Source: an uncultured Eubacteriales bacterium (GTDB lineage: Bacteria; Bacillota; Clostridia; Christensenellales; Borkfalkiaceae). Taken from it: a stretch of DNA of 25,463 nt. Below are positions 6,473 to 14,833 of the stretch, piece by piece. Positions within the stretch are counted from its first letter, which is position 1; every line of letters begins with the position of its first letter. The DNA lies in the NCBI GenBank assembly GCA_900547645.1, contig URHP01000018.1:1-25463 (forward strand), in the 5' to 3' direction. The notes under the pieces are model-generated. The model saw nothing but the letters and a program-made list of their open reading frames with translations, was not told where the DNA came from and searched no databases. The position numbers and the translations under genes were made by a program.

Positions 6473-7360
6473 ATGAAAGGCTTTTGGAACGGCGCGGCGC
6501 GCGCACTGCCCTTCGTGTTGCTTGCCGCAGTGTTTTTGGGCGCGATTTTTTATCCTTTACCCCGTGAGAGTGAGGGCGAACAGGTGCGCGTCGTCCTGAT
6601 CTGGAACGTGGATACGTTTGAGGGCGGAAAGGGATCGCGCGCCTCTTTTTTGAACCGTGTCGCACGGCTTGCAGAGCAAAAGAGCGACGGCGTCTACTAT
6701 CGCGTCGTCAGCTATACCGCCGAAGGCGCACAGAGCGCGATGGCAGAGGGAAACTATCCGGATCTTCTTTCCTTCGGCATCGGGCTGCAGGTCGACCGGG
6801 AAAAATGCATGCCGCTCGGCCGAGCATTCGGCGGGAGTTCGCTGGCAGTCCCATGGTGCCGCGGAGAATACCTGCTGTTTTCCATGACGGATGCGTTCGG
6901 CGAGCGCGGCGATACGGCGATCTCCGTGGGCGGGAGCAATCTTTCCTGCGCTGCGGCATATTTTTCCGAGATCGAGGGGGCGGAGAAGGAGTCTCTGTCG
7001 GCATATCTTGCCTTTCTCGGCGGGGAATACCGCTATCTTTTGGGGACACAGCGCGACGTCAACCGTTTCGCCGCCCGCGGAACTACGGTGTATTCTCAGC
7101 CTTTGCCTGCATATTGCGATCTTTATCAGTATATCTGCATGTTTTCGGAAGACCGCGGCGACTGCCGTCCCTTTCTTGATGCACTGTTTTCAGATGACGT
7201 GCAGTCGTCGCTTTCGGAGATCGGAATGCTTCCGTTAGACGGCGCGGAAGGGCGGACGATCGATGTCTTTTCCACTGCGCAGACGCTGGAGGAAGCGGCG
7301 CGGGCAGTGCGTGCGGGAAGCGCCGAAAAAAATGCGGAGAAATATTTCAAAAGTATTTGA
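6473..7360 (+). CDS. Orphan extracellular solute-binding-like protein
   Basis: A 295-residue protein with an N-terminal membrane anchor or signal peptide: a short basic start, then the hydrophobic stretch ALPFVLLAAVFLGAIFYP (about 11-28). There is no lipobox cysteine, so it is either cleaved and secreted or stays membrane-anchored. The rest resembles ABC-transporter sugar-binding proteins of the SBP type 1 group: a first strand VRVVLIWNVDTFEGGKGS, and later NYPDLLSFGIGL, equivalent to the 'PDi' segment after the first helix. It is shorter than typical members (about 400), and no permease or ATPase is adjacent. It may therefore be a sensory or accessory ligand-binding protein. GGATAGAGAG just upstream of the ATG is a weak ribosome binding site. 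The stop is followed 41 bp later by murB, which has its own promoter. The family assignment is an inference from sequence flavour. Confidence 0.6.
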   Translation: MKGFWNGAARALPFVLLAAVFLGAIFYPLPRESEGEQVRVVLIWNVDTFEGGKGSRASFLNRVARLAEQKSDGVYYRVVSYTAEGAQSAMAEGNYPDLLSFGIGLQVDREKCMPLGRAFGGSSLAVPWCRGEYLLFSMTDAFGERGDTAISVGGSNLSCAAAYFSEIEGAEKESLSAYLAFLGGEYRYLLGTQRDVNRFAARGTTVYSQPLPAYCDLYQYICMFSEDRGDCRPFLDALFSDDVQSSLSEIGMLPLDGAEGRTIDVFSTAQTLEEAARAVRAGSAEKNAEKYFKSI

Positions 7361-7365
7361 AATAT
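7342..7365. promoter_or_regulatory. 24-bp dyad overlapping the murB promoter
   Basis: A perfect 10-bp inverted repeat, ATATTTCAAA and TTTGAAATAT, with a 4-bp spacer. It covers the last codons of the upstream gene and the -35 box of the murB promoter (7357-7362). Its position suits a repressor operator; its low GC and missing T-run argue against a terminator. No known regulator is recognised. Confidence 0.45.
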
Positions 7366-7385
7366 GCTTCGGAATATGGTAAAAT
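7357..7385 (+). promoter_or_regulatory. Promoter of the murB-PHP-whiA-dnaE cluster
   Basis: TTGAAA (7357-7362), a 17-bp spacer and TAAAAT (7380-7385), about 17 bases upstream of the murB ATG. No other convincing promoter is seen before whiA or dnaE, which fits one transcription unit. Confidence 0.65.
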
Positions 7386-7401
7386 AACAGGTGGAATCAA
7401 A

Positions 7402-8283
7402 ATGGAGCTTTTTACACGCCTGAAGGAGCGGTTCCCGCGGTTGGAGTGCGAGTGCAATTTTTGTTTTGCGCGGCATACGACGATCGGATGCGGGGGGATC
7501 GCGGCGGTCGCTGCGTATCCTTCCTGTGCGGAGGAGACGGCAGAGCTGCTTGCATGGCTCGGGCGCGAGCGCATCCCTTATTGTTTTCTCGGCGCAGGCG
7601 CGAACGTGCTTCCGTCGGACGGAGCGTTTGACGGCGTTGTCGTGCGCTTTTGCCGTTTGAATGCGCTCGGTGCGGACGGGGCAGAGGTCTTTTCCGGCGC
7701 GGGCGTGACGGGCGGAGCTTTTCTTTCCTTTGCGGAACACGGCGGGATCGGGGGCTTTTCGCCGTTTTCCGGGATCCCGATGACGATCGGCGGGGGAACG
7801 GCAATGAACGCCGGCGTACGCGAACTGCACTTTTCGGACGTGGTGCAGCGCGTTCTGTGCGTTGAATCGGGAAGGCTGCGCATACTGGAGCGGGAAGACT
7901 GCGCTTTTCGGGAAAAGGACAGTTTATTTTTGCGCGGGATCGCCGTCGTCGGCGTATGGATGCGCGGAAAATTATCGCATCCTGCGGATATTGCGCGCGA
8001 AAGCTGTTATTTCCGCGCGCGCCGTTCCCGACTTCCGAAGGGAAGGAGCATGGGCTGTACGTTTGTCAATCCTGCGGGGATCTCTGCCGGCGAACTGATC
8101 GAGCGGTGCGGCTTAAAGGGCGCAAGAAGGGGCGGCGCGGTCGTTTCCGGTCAGCATGCCAATTTTATTCTCAACGAGGGCGCTTCGGGCAGCGACGTTG
8201 CTGCACTCATCGCGTTCGTCAAAGAACAGGTCGAAAAACAGACGGGAATTGCGTTGCGGGAGGAGATCCGGCGCATTCCCTGA
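7402..8283 (+). CDS. murB: UDP-N-acetylenolpyruvoylglucosamine reductase MurB
   Basis: MurB is the cytoplasmic FAD- and NADPH-dependent enzyme that makes UDP-N-acetylmuramate for peptidoglycan. The 293-residue product shows the FAD-binding motifs GCGG (29-32) and GAGANVLPSD (64-73), then GIPMTIGGGTAMNAG (124-138), MGCTFVNP (217-224) and LREEIRRI near the end. C219 occupies the place of the catalytic serine of E. coli MurB, a replacement I recall as common in Clostridia, and E288 matches the C-terminal catalytic glutamate. Oddly, the usual CxFxYRxS motif reads CAFREKDSLF (167-176), so the Tyr-Arg pair is Glu-Lys. The start at 7402, preceded by AGGTGG, is preferred over ATG 7357, which overlaps the previous stop. 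murB begins a tight cluster with the PHP gene 28 bp downstream. Confidence 0.93.
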   Translation: MELFTRLKERFPRLECECNFCFARHTTIGCGGIAAVAAYPSCAEETAELLAWLGRERIPYCFLGAGANVLPSDGAFDGVVVRFCRLNALGADGAEVFSGAGVTGGAFLSFAEHGGIGGFSPFSGIPMTIGGGTAMNAGVRELHFSDVVQRVLCVESGRLRILEREDCAFREKDSLFLRGIAVVGVWMRGKLSHPADIARESCYFRARRSRLPKGRSMGCTFVNPAGISAGELIERCGLKGARRGGAVVSGQHANFILNEGASGSDVAALIAFVKEQVEKQTGIALREEIRRIP

Positions 8284-8311
8284 CCGTTTTGTTTGCAAAA
8301 GAGAGCGTATC

Positions 8312-9085
8312 ATGAAACTTACGGCAGATTATCATACGCATACCGTCTATTCGGACGGAAAAAATACCTTTCTTGAAAATTTTCGCCGTGCGAAGGAGTT
8401 GGGGCTTGCCGAGATCGGCTGTACCGAGCACGGCTTTTCGCATGTTTTTCGCGGATTGAAGCGGAGAGAACTCCCGAAATATATCGCGGAATTGCGCAGT
8501 GCAGAGCGGGAAACGGGCGTGCGTGCGCTGCTCGGATTGGAGAGCAATATCCGCGGTGCATCCGGATTGTGCGACCTGACCGAGCATGATTTTACTCAGT
8601 TTGAATTGTTTGTCGTCGGGATCCACGTATTCGTCTACTATGAAAAGCTGACCGACAGCCGTCTGGGGCTCGGGAGCTGGTTCCGCAGTGAAATGGGGAT
8701 GAGACCTTCGAAGAGCCTTGTGCGACAGACGACAAAGGCGTTTATCAACGCCGTGGAAAAAAATCCCGTGGATATTATTTCCCATCTCAACTACGGCTGT
8801 TTTGCCGATCCCGTCGAGGTCGCCAAATGCTGCCGCGATTACGGGACTTATCTGGAAATCAGTTCAAAGAAAGCGCACCTGTCCGACGAAGAGCTGGCGA
8901 AAGTCGCGGATACGGGGGTGCGTTTCATTATCAATTCGGATGCGCATTCCATCGACCGCATCGGCGACGTCGCCCGTGCCAAACAGCAGATCGGGCGCGT
9001 CGGGATCCCGCTCGATCGCATCGACAATATCGACGGAAAAATGCCTTCCTTCCGTCTTGCCGCCTGGCGGAAAGAACACCTGTGA
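8312..9085 (+). CDS. PHP-domain phosphoesterase (YcdX/HisK-like)
   Basis: A 257-residue PHP-superfamily metal-dependent phosphoesterase, annotated in related genomes as histidinol-phosphatase-like. The metal ligands are all visible: H8 and H10 in DYHTHTVYSDG, D15, H40 (CTEHG), E77 (GLESN), H105 (GIHVF), H158 (SHLNYG), and D210 and H212 (NSDAH). An active trinuclear site is therefore expected. No his biosynthesis genes are nearby, and the conserved neighbourhood (murB upstream, whiA downstream) suggests a housekeeping phosphatase of unknown substrate. ATG 8312 gives the canonical MKLxADYHTH start; the ribosome binding site (GAGAG) is weak. The open frame upstream of 8312 overlaps murB and is not used. 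The stop lies 10 bases before whiA, whose ribosome binding site overlaps it. Confidence 0.9.
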   Translation: MKLTADYHTHTVYSDGKNTFLENFRRAKELGLAEIGCTEHGFSHVFRGLKRRELPKYIAELRSAERETGVRALLGLESNIRGASGLCDLTEHDFTQFELFVVGIHVFVYYEKLTDSRLGLGSWFRSEMGMRPSKSLVRQTTKAFINAVEKNPVDIISHLNYGCFADPVEVAKCCRDYGTYLEISSKKAHLSDEELAKVADTGVRFIINSDAHSIDRIGDVARAKQQIGRVGIPLDRIDNIDGKMPSFRLAAWRKEHL

Positions 9086-9095
9086 GGACTCAGCG

Positions 9096-9989
9096 TTGAC
9101 AAACTTTACAAACGACATCCGGCGCGATCTGCTCGCGCGTTTCCCTTCAACCCGCAGCGGTGCATCCGCGGCGTTGGCGGCGCTCCTTGCGACGGGTGCA
9201 TCCGTTACGGAGGACGGCTTCGAGGTCGTCAGCGAGAACGAGCGCGTCGCCGAGTATTTTCTCCGGCTTGCCGAGATGCTGGATGCGCGCCCCGAAGTAC
9301 GCGACGCAACGCGCGATCCCAAACGCAAGCGGGACAAACTCACGATCTTTTGCGGCGGAACGGACGCCGAACGCCTGCTTTCGCTCACGCGCGATGCGCA
9401 CGGGATGCTGTCGTCCGACGATGAAACGGCGCTCTGCTATCTCCGCGCGGCGTTTCTCGGCGGGGGAAGCTGTACGCTTCCGCATGACGGCGCATCCACG
9501 GGCTACCATTGGGAGTGTGTCTTTTTTACGCGCGAACGCGCGGAAGAGTTCTGTAGTCTTCTTTCTGAATTCGAATTGTACGGAAAAGTGGTCCGGCGCG
9601 GAGATACGTACGTCGCATATATCAAGAGCCGCGAAGCGATTTCGGATGTGCTTTCCGTTCTGGGGGCAGAGAATGCGCTCCGGAAGCTGAACGCCGTATC
9701 CGCCGCCCGCGAACAGAGCAACAACGAAAACCGCATTCAGAATTGTATGGCGGGAAATGCCGATAAAGCGGCGATCGCTTCCGCCGCACAGACGCTGGCG
9801 CTGCGGGAACTGCGTGAGACGGGCGTCCTGCAGAGTCTGCCCGTCACTTTGCGGGAGACAGCCGAAGCGCGCCTTACGCATCCGACGCTCTCGCTTTCAG
9901 AACTCGCCGGGCTGCTCGGCGTCAGCAAGGGAGGACTCAATCACCGAATGAGAAAACTCATGCAGATCCACGGGGAGAAATGCCAATGA
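9096..9989 (+). CDS. whiA: DNA-binding protein WhiA (TTG start)
   Basis: WhiA is a Gram-positive protein combining a degenerate LAGLIDADG homing-endonuclease fold with a C-terminal helix-turn-helix. It is a sporulation regulator in Streptomyces and influences division and chromosome segregation in Bacillus. The 297-residue product has the N-terminal domain with AAFLGGGSC (a LAGLIDADG remnant) and the diagnostic C-terminal HTH: LSLSELAGLLGVSKGGLNHR. No ATG gives a full-length N-terminus. TTG 9096 yields the conserved TNFTNDIRRDLL, and GAGG at 9084-9087 stands eight bases before it, inside the PHP stop region. The stop TGA (9987-9989) overlaps the dnaE ATG by three bases, indicating translational coupling. 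rapZ and yvcK, often just upstream in Firmicutes, are missing. Confidence 0.93.
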   Translation: MTNFTNDIRRDLLARFPSTRSGASAALAALLATGASVTEDGFEVVSENERVAEYFLRLAEMLDARPEVRDATRDPKRKRDKLTIFCGGTDAERLLSLTRDAHGMLSSDDETALCYLRAAFLGGGSCTLPHDGASTGYHWECVFFTRERAEEFCSLLSEFELYGKVVRRGDTYVAYIKSREAISDVLSVLGAENALRKLNAVSAAREQSNNENRIQNCMAGNADKAAIASAAQTLALRELRETGVLQSLPVTLRETAEARLTHPTLSLSELAGLLGVSKGGLNHRMRKLMQIHGEKCQ

Positions 9990-12900
9990 CGGATTTTGTA
10001 CATCTTCATCTGCATACCGAATACAGCCTTTTGGACGGCGCGGTGAAAGTGGACGAACTCGTCCGCCATTGCAAGGAGAATAAGATCGATGCGGTTGCCG
10101 TGACCGATCACGGCAATATGTACGCATCGCTTAAATTTGCCGAAAAGTGCAAGAAAAACAAGATCAAGGCGATCATCGGCTGTGAATTTTATGTGGTGGA
10201 CGACTACCGCGAACATATTGATCAGCGCGCCGACCATCTCATCCTGCTCGCCAAAAACAAGGCGGGGTACGTCAACCTCGTTCAGCTCGATTCGCTTGCC
10301 TTTGTGGACGGCTACTATTACCGTCCGCGCATCGATTATACCGTCCTGAAGGAACATACCGACGGCGTGATCTGCCTTTCCGCCTGTCTCGCCGGGCGGA
10401 TTCCGCATCTGCTGCTTGCGGGAGAGTATGAAAAAGCAAAGTCGTTTGCGCTTGAGATGAAAGCGGCGTTCGGCGAAGATTTTTATATTGAGATCCAGGA
10501 TCACGGGATCCCCGAACAAAAGCGTATCCTGCCACTGCTTGTCCGTCTTGCGCGGGAGACGGAGATCGGGCTCGTTGCGACCAACGACGTGCACTATCTG
10601 CACAAAGAGGACTGGGAGATGCAGGACGTTCTCATGTGCATTCAGACCAAACGTACGCTGGACGATCCTTCCCGCATGAAGATGCAGACGCACGAATTCT
10701 ACATGAAGTCGGGCGACGAGATGGCGGCGCTTTTCCCCAATCTTCCGGAGGCGATCGCCAATACGCGGGTGATCGCGGACAAGGTGTCGGATACCGATAC
10801 GCCCTTCAATCTGAAAGAGGACGGCTCTCCCATTTACGACAAGTCGCTCATTCCGCTCTATACGGCGGACGACGGTACGCCGTCGCCTGAATTTTTGCGT
10901 CGGCTGACGATGGAAGGTCTGCCCAAGCGCTACGATCCCGTGACGGATGAGATCATGCAGCGCGCCGAGTATGAGCTCGGCATCATCATCAAGATGGGCT
11001 TTGCCGACTATTTCCTCATCGTATGGGACTACATAAATTGGTCCCGCATGCACGGGATCCCCGTGGGACCGGGGCGCGGCTCGGGCGTCGGAAGCATCGT
11101 TGCCTACGCGATCGGGATCACCAATGTCGATCCGCTTCGCTACGATCTGCTGTTTGAGCGGTTCCTCAACCCTGACCGTGTTTCCATGCCGGACTTTGAC
11201 GTGGACTTTTGTACGGAGCGCAGGGGAGAGACCATCGAATATGTCCGCAAGCGCTATCATCCGGAAAACGTCGCGCAGATCGTCACGTTCGGAACGCTCG
11301 CTTCCCGCGCAGTCATCAAGGACGTCGGACGCGTCATGAGCGTGCCGTATTCCGATACCGATCGCGTCACCAAGCTCATGGACGGTAAGTCCACCATCCG
11401 GGAATTGCTCGGGCTGAATATCGAAAGCTGCCGGAAAAAGGTTGCGGAAACGGCGGACGATCCCGACAAGCACGACGAAGCGCTCAAAAAACTTGCCGAT
11501 CAGGAAGGGAAACGCAACCCGGAATTCGTCGAGATCTACGAATCGGACGAGACGCTGAAGCGCGTCATCGATATGGGGCTCAAGCTCGAAGGCATGCCGC
11601 GGCAGACAGGGATGCATGCCGCCGGCGTCGTCATCTGCCGGAAAAAAATAGCCGACAATGTGCCTCTTTCCAGAAACGGCGAAGATATTACCACGCAGTT
11701 CGATATGAAGGAAGTGGAGTCCATCGGCATGCTCAAAATGGACTTCCTCGCGCTGACGACGCTCACAGATATCAAAAAAACGCTCGATTATATTCAGGAA
11801 GATACGGGCAAAGTCATCACATTCGGGCAGGAATGCAACGATCAGGGCGCCTATCAGCTCATTTGCGAAGGGGATACCGACGCAGTGTTCCAGCTTGAAC
11901 AAGGGGGCATGAAGCGGTTCATGAAACAGCTTCAGCCCAACTGTCTGGAAGACCTGATCGCGGGCATTTCCCTCTACCGCCCCGGGCCCATGGATTTCAT
12001 TCCGACCTATCTCAAAAACCGTGCGGAACCGGAAAAGATCACCTATCTGACGCCGTTGCTGAAGCCCATCCTTGAAAAGACGTACGGCGTCATCATCTAT
12101 CAGGAGCAGGTCATGCAGATCTTCCAGAATCTTGCGGGCTACTCGCTGGGACAGGCAGACCTCGTGCGGCGCGCCATGGCAAAAAAGCACCGCAGCGAAC
12201 TGATGGCGCAAAAGGACAAATTTATTTACGGAGATCTCGATAAGGGCGGAAACATTGCCGGCTGCGCTTCTCGCGGGATTCCGCCCGAAGTGAGCGCGGA
12301 GCTCTTTGCGCAGATGGAAAGTTTCGCGTCCTATGCGTTCAACAAGTCGCACGCCGCGGCGTACGCCGTGGTCACCTATCAGACGGCGTACCTCAAAAAG
12401 TATTACCCGAAGGAGTTTTTGGCGGGCGTTCTCAATAACCGCATCGATAAGATCGACGAAATCGCAAAGTATGTCGTCTACATGAAGGAGAAGAACATTG
12501 CGGTGTATCCTCCCGACGTGAATCAATCGCGCGCATACTTTTCGGTCCAGGGCGACGGGCTACGCTTCGGGTTGTGCGCATTGCGCGGTGTCGGGATCGG
12601 CGCAATGGAAAAGGTCATCGAAGAACGCGAAGCGCACGGGAAATTCAAAGATTTTGCCGACTTCCTCATGCGCTGCATCCGGTTTATCAATAAGAAGATG
12701 GTGGAAAGCCTGATCTTCGGCGGGGCGTTCGATTCGATGGGCAGACACCGTTCGCAGTATCATGCCGTATATGAAGAGCTGATGCGCCGTCTTGCGGCGA
12801 TCGACAAGCAGAAATCGAGCGCGCAGATGTCACTCTTCGGGGACATCATTGAAGAAAAGGCGCCCGAAGTCGTCTATCCCGATCTGCCGGAGTGGAGCAC

Positions 12901-13576
12901 GGCGGAACTGCTTTCCAAGGAAAAATCCGTGCTCGGCGTCTATGTCAGCGGGCATCCGTTCGGCGCATATGCCGCATATTTCACGGATTGCACCTTTCAC
13001 ACGGGCATGCTCGCCGATTTTGAAGAGGACGAGGAGACAGGCGACAGAACGTATCAGCAGTTTAAAACGGGCGATCAGGTCACGATGGGGGGCATCGTTG
13101 CCGCCGTGCGGAAGATCAACACCAAGGGCGGCACGATCATGGCGTTCGTCACGGTGGAAGACCTGTACGGGAGCGTGGAGTGCGTTGCGTTCCCCCGCGT
13201 TTACGAGCGCATCAAGCCCTATCTGCGCCACGACGGCGTGGTACGGCTTTCCGGCAAGATCGACACGCCTGCGGAGAAACTTCCCTGCATCATTCTCGAT
13301 CATCTGACGGAATTTGTCCCGCCCGAGCAGCAGGAAGAAGGGGCGCGTCCGCAGGAAGAAGCCGCGGCGCGCGAGCAGGTGCTCTGGCTGGACGCGCGCG
13401 CCCTGCCGGAGGAGGATTTCGCGGAGCTTCTGGAGACGATCGAAGCCTATGAAGGGGACGTGAAGACCAAGATCCTGCACGGCGGAAAGCGGTATGAATT
13501 TTCCGTGCATCTGTCGCGCGCGCTGACGGCGGAGCTGCGCAGTTTCCTGCCTGCGGAATGCGTCAAGCTGGTATAA
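9986..13576 (+). CDS. dnaE: DNA polymerase III alpha subunit DnaE
   Basis: The replicative C-family polymerase, 1196 residues, of the DnaE1 length class. The N-terminal PHP domain starts MTDFVHLHLHTEYSLLDGA. The palm holds the catalytic aspartates D403 and D405 in MPDFDVDF, and D586 in LKMDFLALTTL. The fingers include GYSLGQADLVRRAMAKK. Near residue 947, QMSLF (12824-12838) is an internal beta-clamp-binding motif. The C-terminal OB-fold (VTMGGIVAAVRKINTKGG) is followed by a short alanine/glutamate-rich tail domain. ATG 9986 is chosen over 9980: GGGGAG at 9972-9977 is eight bases from it, and the resulting N-terminus matches DnaE. The ATGA overlap couples it to whiA. Clostridia usually also carry PolC, so DnaE may not be the only replicase. 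Confidence 0.97.
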   Translation: MTDFVHLHLHTEYSLLDGAVKVDELVRHCKENKIDAVAVTDHGNMYASLKFAEKCKKNKIKAIIGCEFYVVDDYREHIDQRADHLILLAKNKAGYVNLVQLDSLAFVDGYYYRPRIDYTVLKEHTDGVICLSACLAGRIPHLLLAGEYEKAKSFALEMKAAFGEDFYIEIQDHGIPEQKRILPLLVRLARETEIGLVATNDVHYLHKEDWEMQDVLMCIQTKRTLDDPSRMKMQTHEFYMKSGDEMAALFPNLPEAIANTRVIADKVSDTDTPFNLKEDGSPIYDKSLIPLYTADDGTPSPEFLRRLTMEGLPKRYDPVTDEIMQRAEYELGIIIKMGFADYFLIVWDYINWSRMHGIPVGPGRGSGVGSIVAYAIGITNVDPLRYDLLFERFLNPDRVSMPDFDVDFCTERRGETIEYVRKRYHPENVAQIVTFGTLASRAVIKDVGRVMSVPYSDTDRVTKLMDGKSTIRELLGLNIESCRKKVAETADDPDKHDEALKKLADQEGKRNPEFVEIYESDETLKRVIDMGLKLEGMPRQTGMHAAGVVICRKKIADNVPLSRNGEDITTQFDMKEVESIGMLKMDFLALTTLTDIKKTLDYIQEDTGKVITFGQECNDQGAYQLICEGDTDAVFQLEQGGMKRFMKQLQPNCLEDLIAGISLYRPGPMDFIPTYLKNRAEPEKITYLTPLLKPILEKTYGVIIYQEQVMQIFQNLAGYSLGQADLVRRAMAKKHRSELMAQKDKFIYGDLDKGGNIAGCASRGIPPEVSAELFAQMESFASYAFNKSHAAAYAVVTYQTAYLKKYYPKEFLAGVLNNRIDKIDEIAKYVVYMKEKNIAVYPPDVNQSRAYFSVQGDGLRFGLCALRGVGIGAMEKVIEEREAHGKFKDFADFLMRCIRFINKKMVESLIFGGAFDSMGRHRSQYHAVYEELMRRLAAIDKQKSSAQMSLFGDIIEEKAPEVVYPDLPEWSTAELLSKEKSVLGVYVSGHPFGAYAAYFTDCTFHTGMLADFEEDEETGDRTYQQFKTGDQVTMGGIVAAVRKINTKGGTIMAFVTVEDLYGSVECVAFPRVYERIKPYLRHDGVVRLSGKIDTPAEKLPCIILDHLTEFVPPEQQEEGARPQEEAAAREQVLWLDARALPEEDFAELLETIEAYEGDVKTKILHGGKRYEFSVHLSRALTAELRSFLPAECVKLV

Positions 13577-13640
13577 ACGCGTCCGTCGGAAGAATTATGA
13601 CCAAGGGAAAAAGTTTTCCCGAAAAGGGCGCGCAAAAAGG

Positions 13641-13669
13641 TTTTCATTTCGGAAATTATTTGATATAAT
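13641..13669 (+). promoter_or_regulatory. Promoter of pfkA
   Basis: A perfect -10 TATAAT (13664-13669) with a weaker -35 TTTTCA (13641-13646) at 17 bp. It lies in the 129-bp gap between dnaE and pfkA, so pfkA can be expressed independently. No terminator is evident after dnaE. Confidence 0.65.
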
Positions 13670-13705
13670 GCGTAAGATGAGAAGAAAACAGGAGGCAGAG
13701 TTGCG

Positions 13706-14671
13706 ATGATAAAACGTATCGGACTATTGACGAGCGGCGGCGACGCGCCCGGAATGAACGCGGCGATCCGCGCGGTGGTCAGAACGGCGATCTATTTCGG
13801 GATGGAGGTGTACGGCATCGAGCGCGGTTATGCGGGGCTGATCGAAGACAGTATGATGCCCATGGAAATGCGCTCGGTTTCGGACATTGTGCAAAGGGGC
13901 GGCACCAAGCTGCGTACGGCGCGCTGTCTGGAAATGCTGACAAAGGACGGCCAGAAGCAGGCGGTCGCGACCTTGGAGCGCCGCGGCATCGAGGGGCTGG
14001 TCGTCATCGGCGGCGACGGTTCTTTCCGTGGGGCGAAGTGTCTGACGGAGGACTACGGGATCCCGACCATCGGTATTCCCGGTACCATCGACAACGACCT
14101 TGAATATACCGACTACACGCTCGGGTTTGATACGGCGGTCAATACCTGCCTTGAGATCATCAACAAGCTCCGCGATACGATGAACTCGCACGAGCGCATT
14201 TCCGTTGTGGAAGTCATGGGACGCCACTGCGGCGATATTGCGCTGTATGCGGGGATCGCGTCGGGGGCGGAGATCATCGTCGTGCCCGAAATTTCCTATA
14301 ATCTCGACGATATCGTCATGCGCATCAACCGTTCGCGTGCGAACGGGAAACATTCCAATATCATCATTGTGGCGGAGGGCGTCACGAGCGCGGAAAAGTT
14401 TGCGCGCGAACTGCAGGAAGTGACGACGTATTCGGTGCGTTCTACCTGTATCGGTCACGTGCAGAGGGGCGGTTCTCCCTCCATGGCGGACAGAATGCTC
14501 GCCGCGCAGTTCGGCAACAAGGCGGTGCGTCTGCTCAAAGACGGCATCGGAAACCGCGTTGTCGGCATCCACAAGAACGAGATCATCGATATGGACATCA
14601 TCGAAGCCGTCTCCATGAAAAAGAAGTTCAATTACGAGCTGTATGAGACGCTGCAGATGATCTCCATGTAA
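13706..14671 (+). CDS. pfkA: ATP-dependent 6-phosphofructokinase
   Basis: PfkA phosphorylates fructose 6-phosphate to fructose 1,6-bisphosphate, the committed step of glycolysis. The 321-residue length fits the bacterial group A1 ATP-PFK. Visible motifs are TSGGDAPGMNAAIRAVVR (10-27), GGDGS (102-106) with glycine 105 after the aspartate, typical of ATP rather than PPi users, and PGTIDND (125-131) with the catalytic aspartate D129. Further on are the MGRHCGDIA and HVQRGGSPS substrate-binding segments. AGGAGG (13691-13696) sits nine bases before the ATG. In many Firmicutes pyk follows pfkA; here a PfkB-family kinase with its own promoter follows instead. An eight-T run at 14703-14710 has no strong hairpin before it, so I do not call a terminator. 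Confidence 0.97.
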   Translation: MIKRIGLLTSGGDAPGMNAAIRAVVRTAIYFGMEVYGIERGYAGLIEDSMMPMEMRSVSDIVQRGGTKLRTARCLEMLTKDGQKQAVATLERRGIEGLVVIGGDGSFRGAKCLTEDYGIPTIGIPGTIDNDLEYTDYTLGFDTAVNTCLEIINKLRDTMNSHERISVVEVMGRHCGDIALYAGIASGAEIIVVPEISYNLDDIVMRINRSRANGKHSNIIIVAEGVTSAEKFARELQEVTTYSVRSTCIGHVQRGGSPSMADRMLAAQFGNKAVRLLKDGIGNRVVGIHKNEIIDMDIIEAVSMKKKFNYELYETLQMISM

Positions 14672-14732
14672 CTCCCGCGCAGATATTTACCGTAAAAGAG
14701 CGTTTTTTTTGCAAAATTTTTCCCGCTTGCTC

Positions 14733-14761
14733 TTGAAATTTCCGAAAAAGCATAATATAAT
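14733..14761 (+). promoter_or_regulatory. Promoter of the PfkB-family kinase gene
   Basis: TTGAAA (14733-14738), 17 bp, TATAAT (14756-14761). The leader of about 65 bases contains two short stem-loops: GCGCA/TGCGC (14768-14783) and CCCC/GGGG (14790-14804). I recognise no known riboswitch in it. Confidence 0.75.
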
Positions 14762-14833
14762 AGCATTGCGCATGCAATTGCGCGGGACACCCCATCCTTC
14801 GGGGAGTAAGCGTACAGGAGGATTTTGCAAACA

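Noticed and set aside
9941..12526. An 861-codon minus-strand frame opposite dnaE
   Set aside because: Shadow frame of dnaE; low-complexity Arg/His/Asp composition and no recognisable domain.
14801..14822. GGGGAGTA in the leader of the PfkB-family gene, resembling the start of a yybP-ykoY manganese aptamer
   Set aside because: The leader is only about 65 bases and lacks the rest of the aptamer; the similarity is limited to eight bases next to the ribosome binding site.
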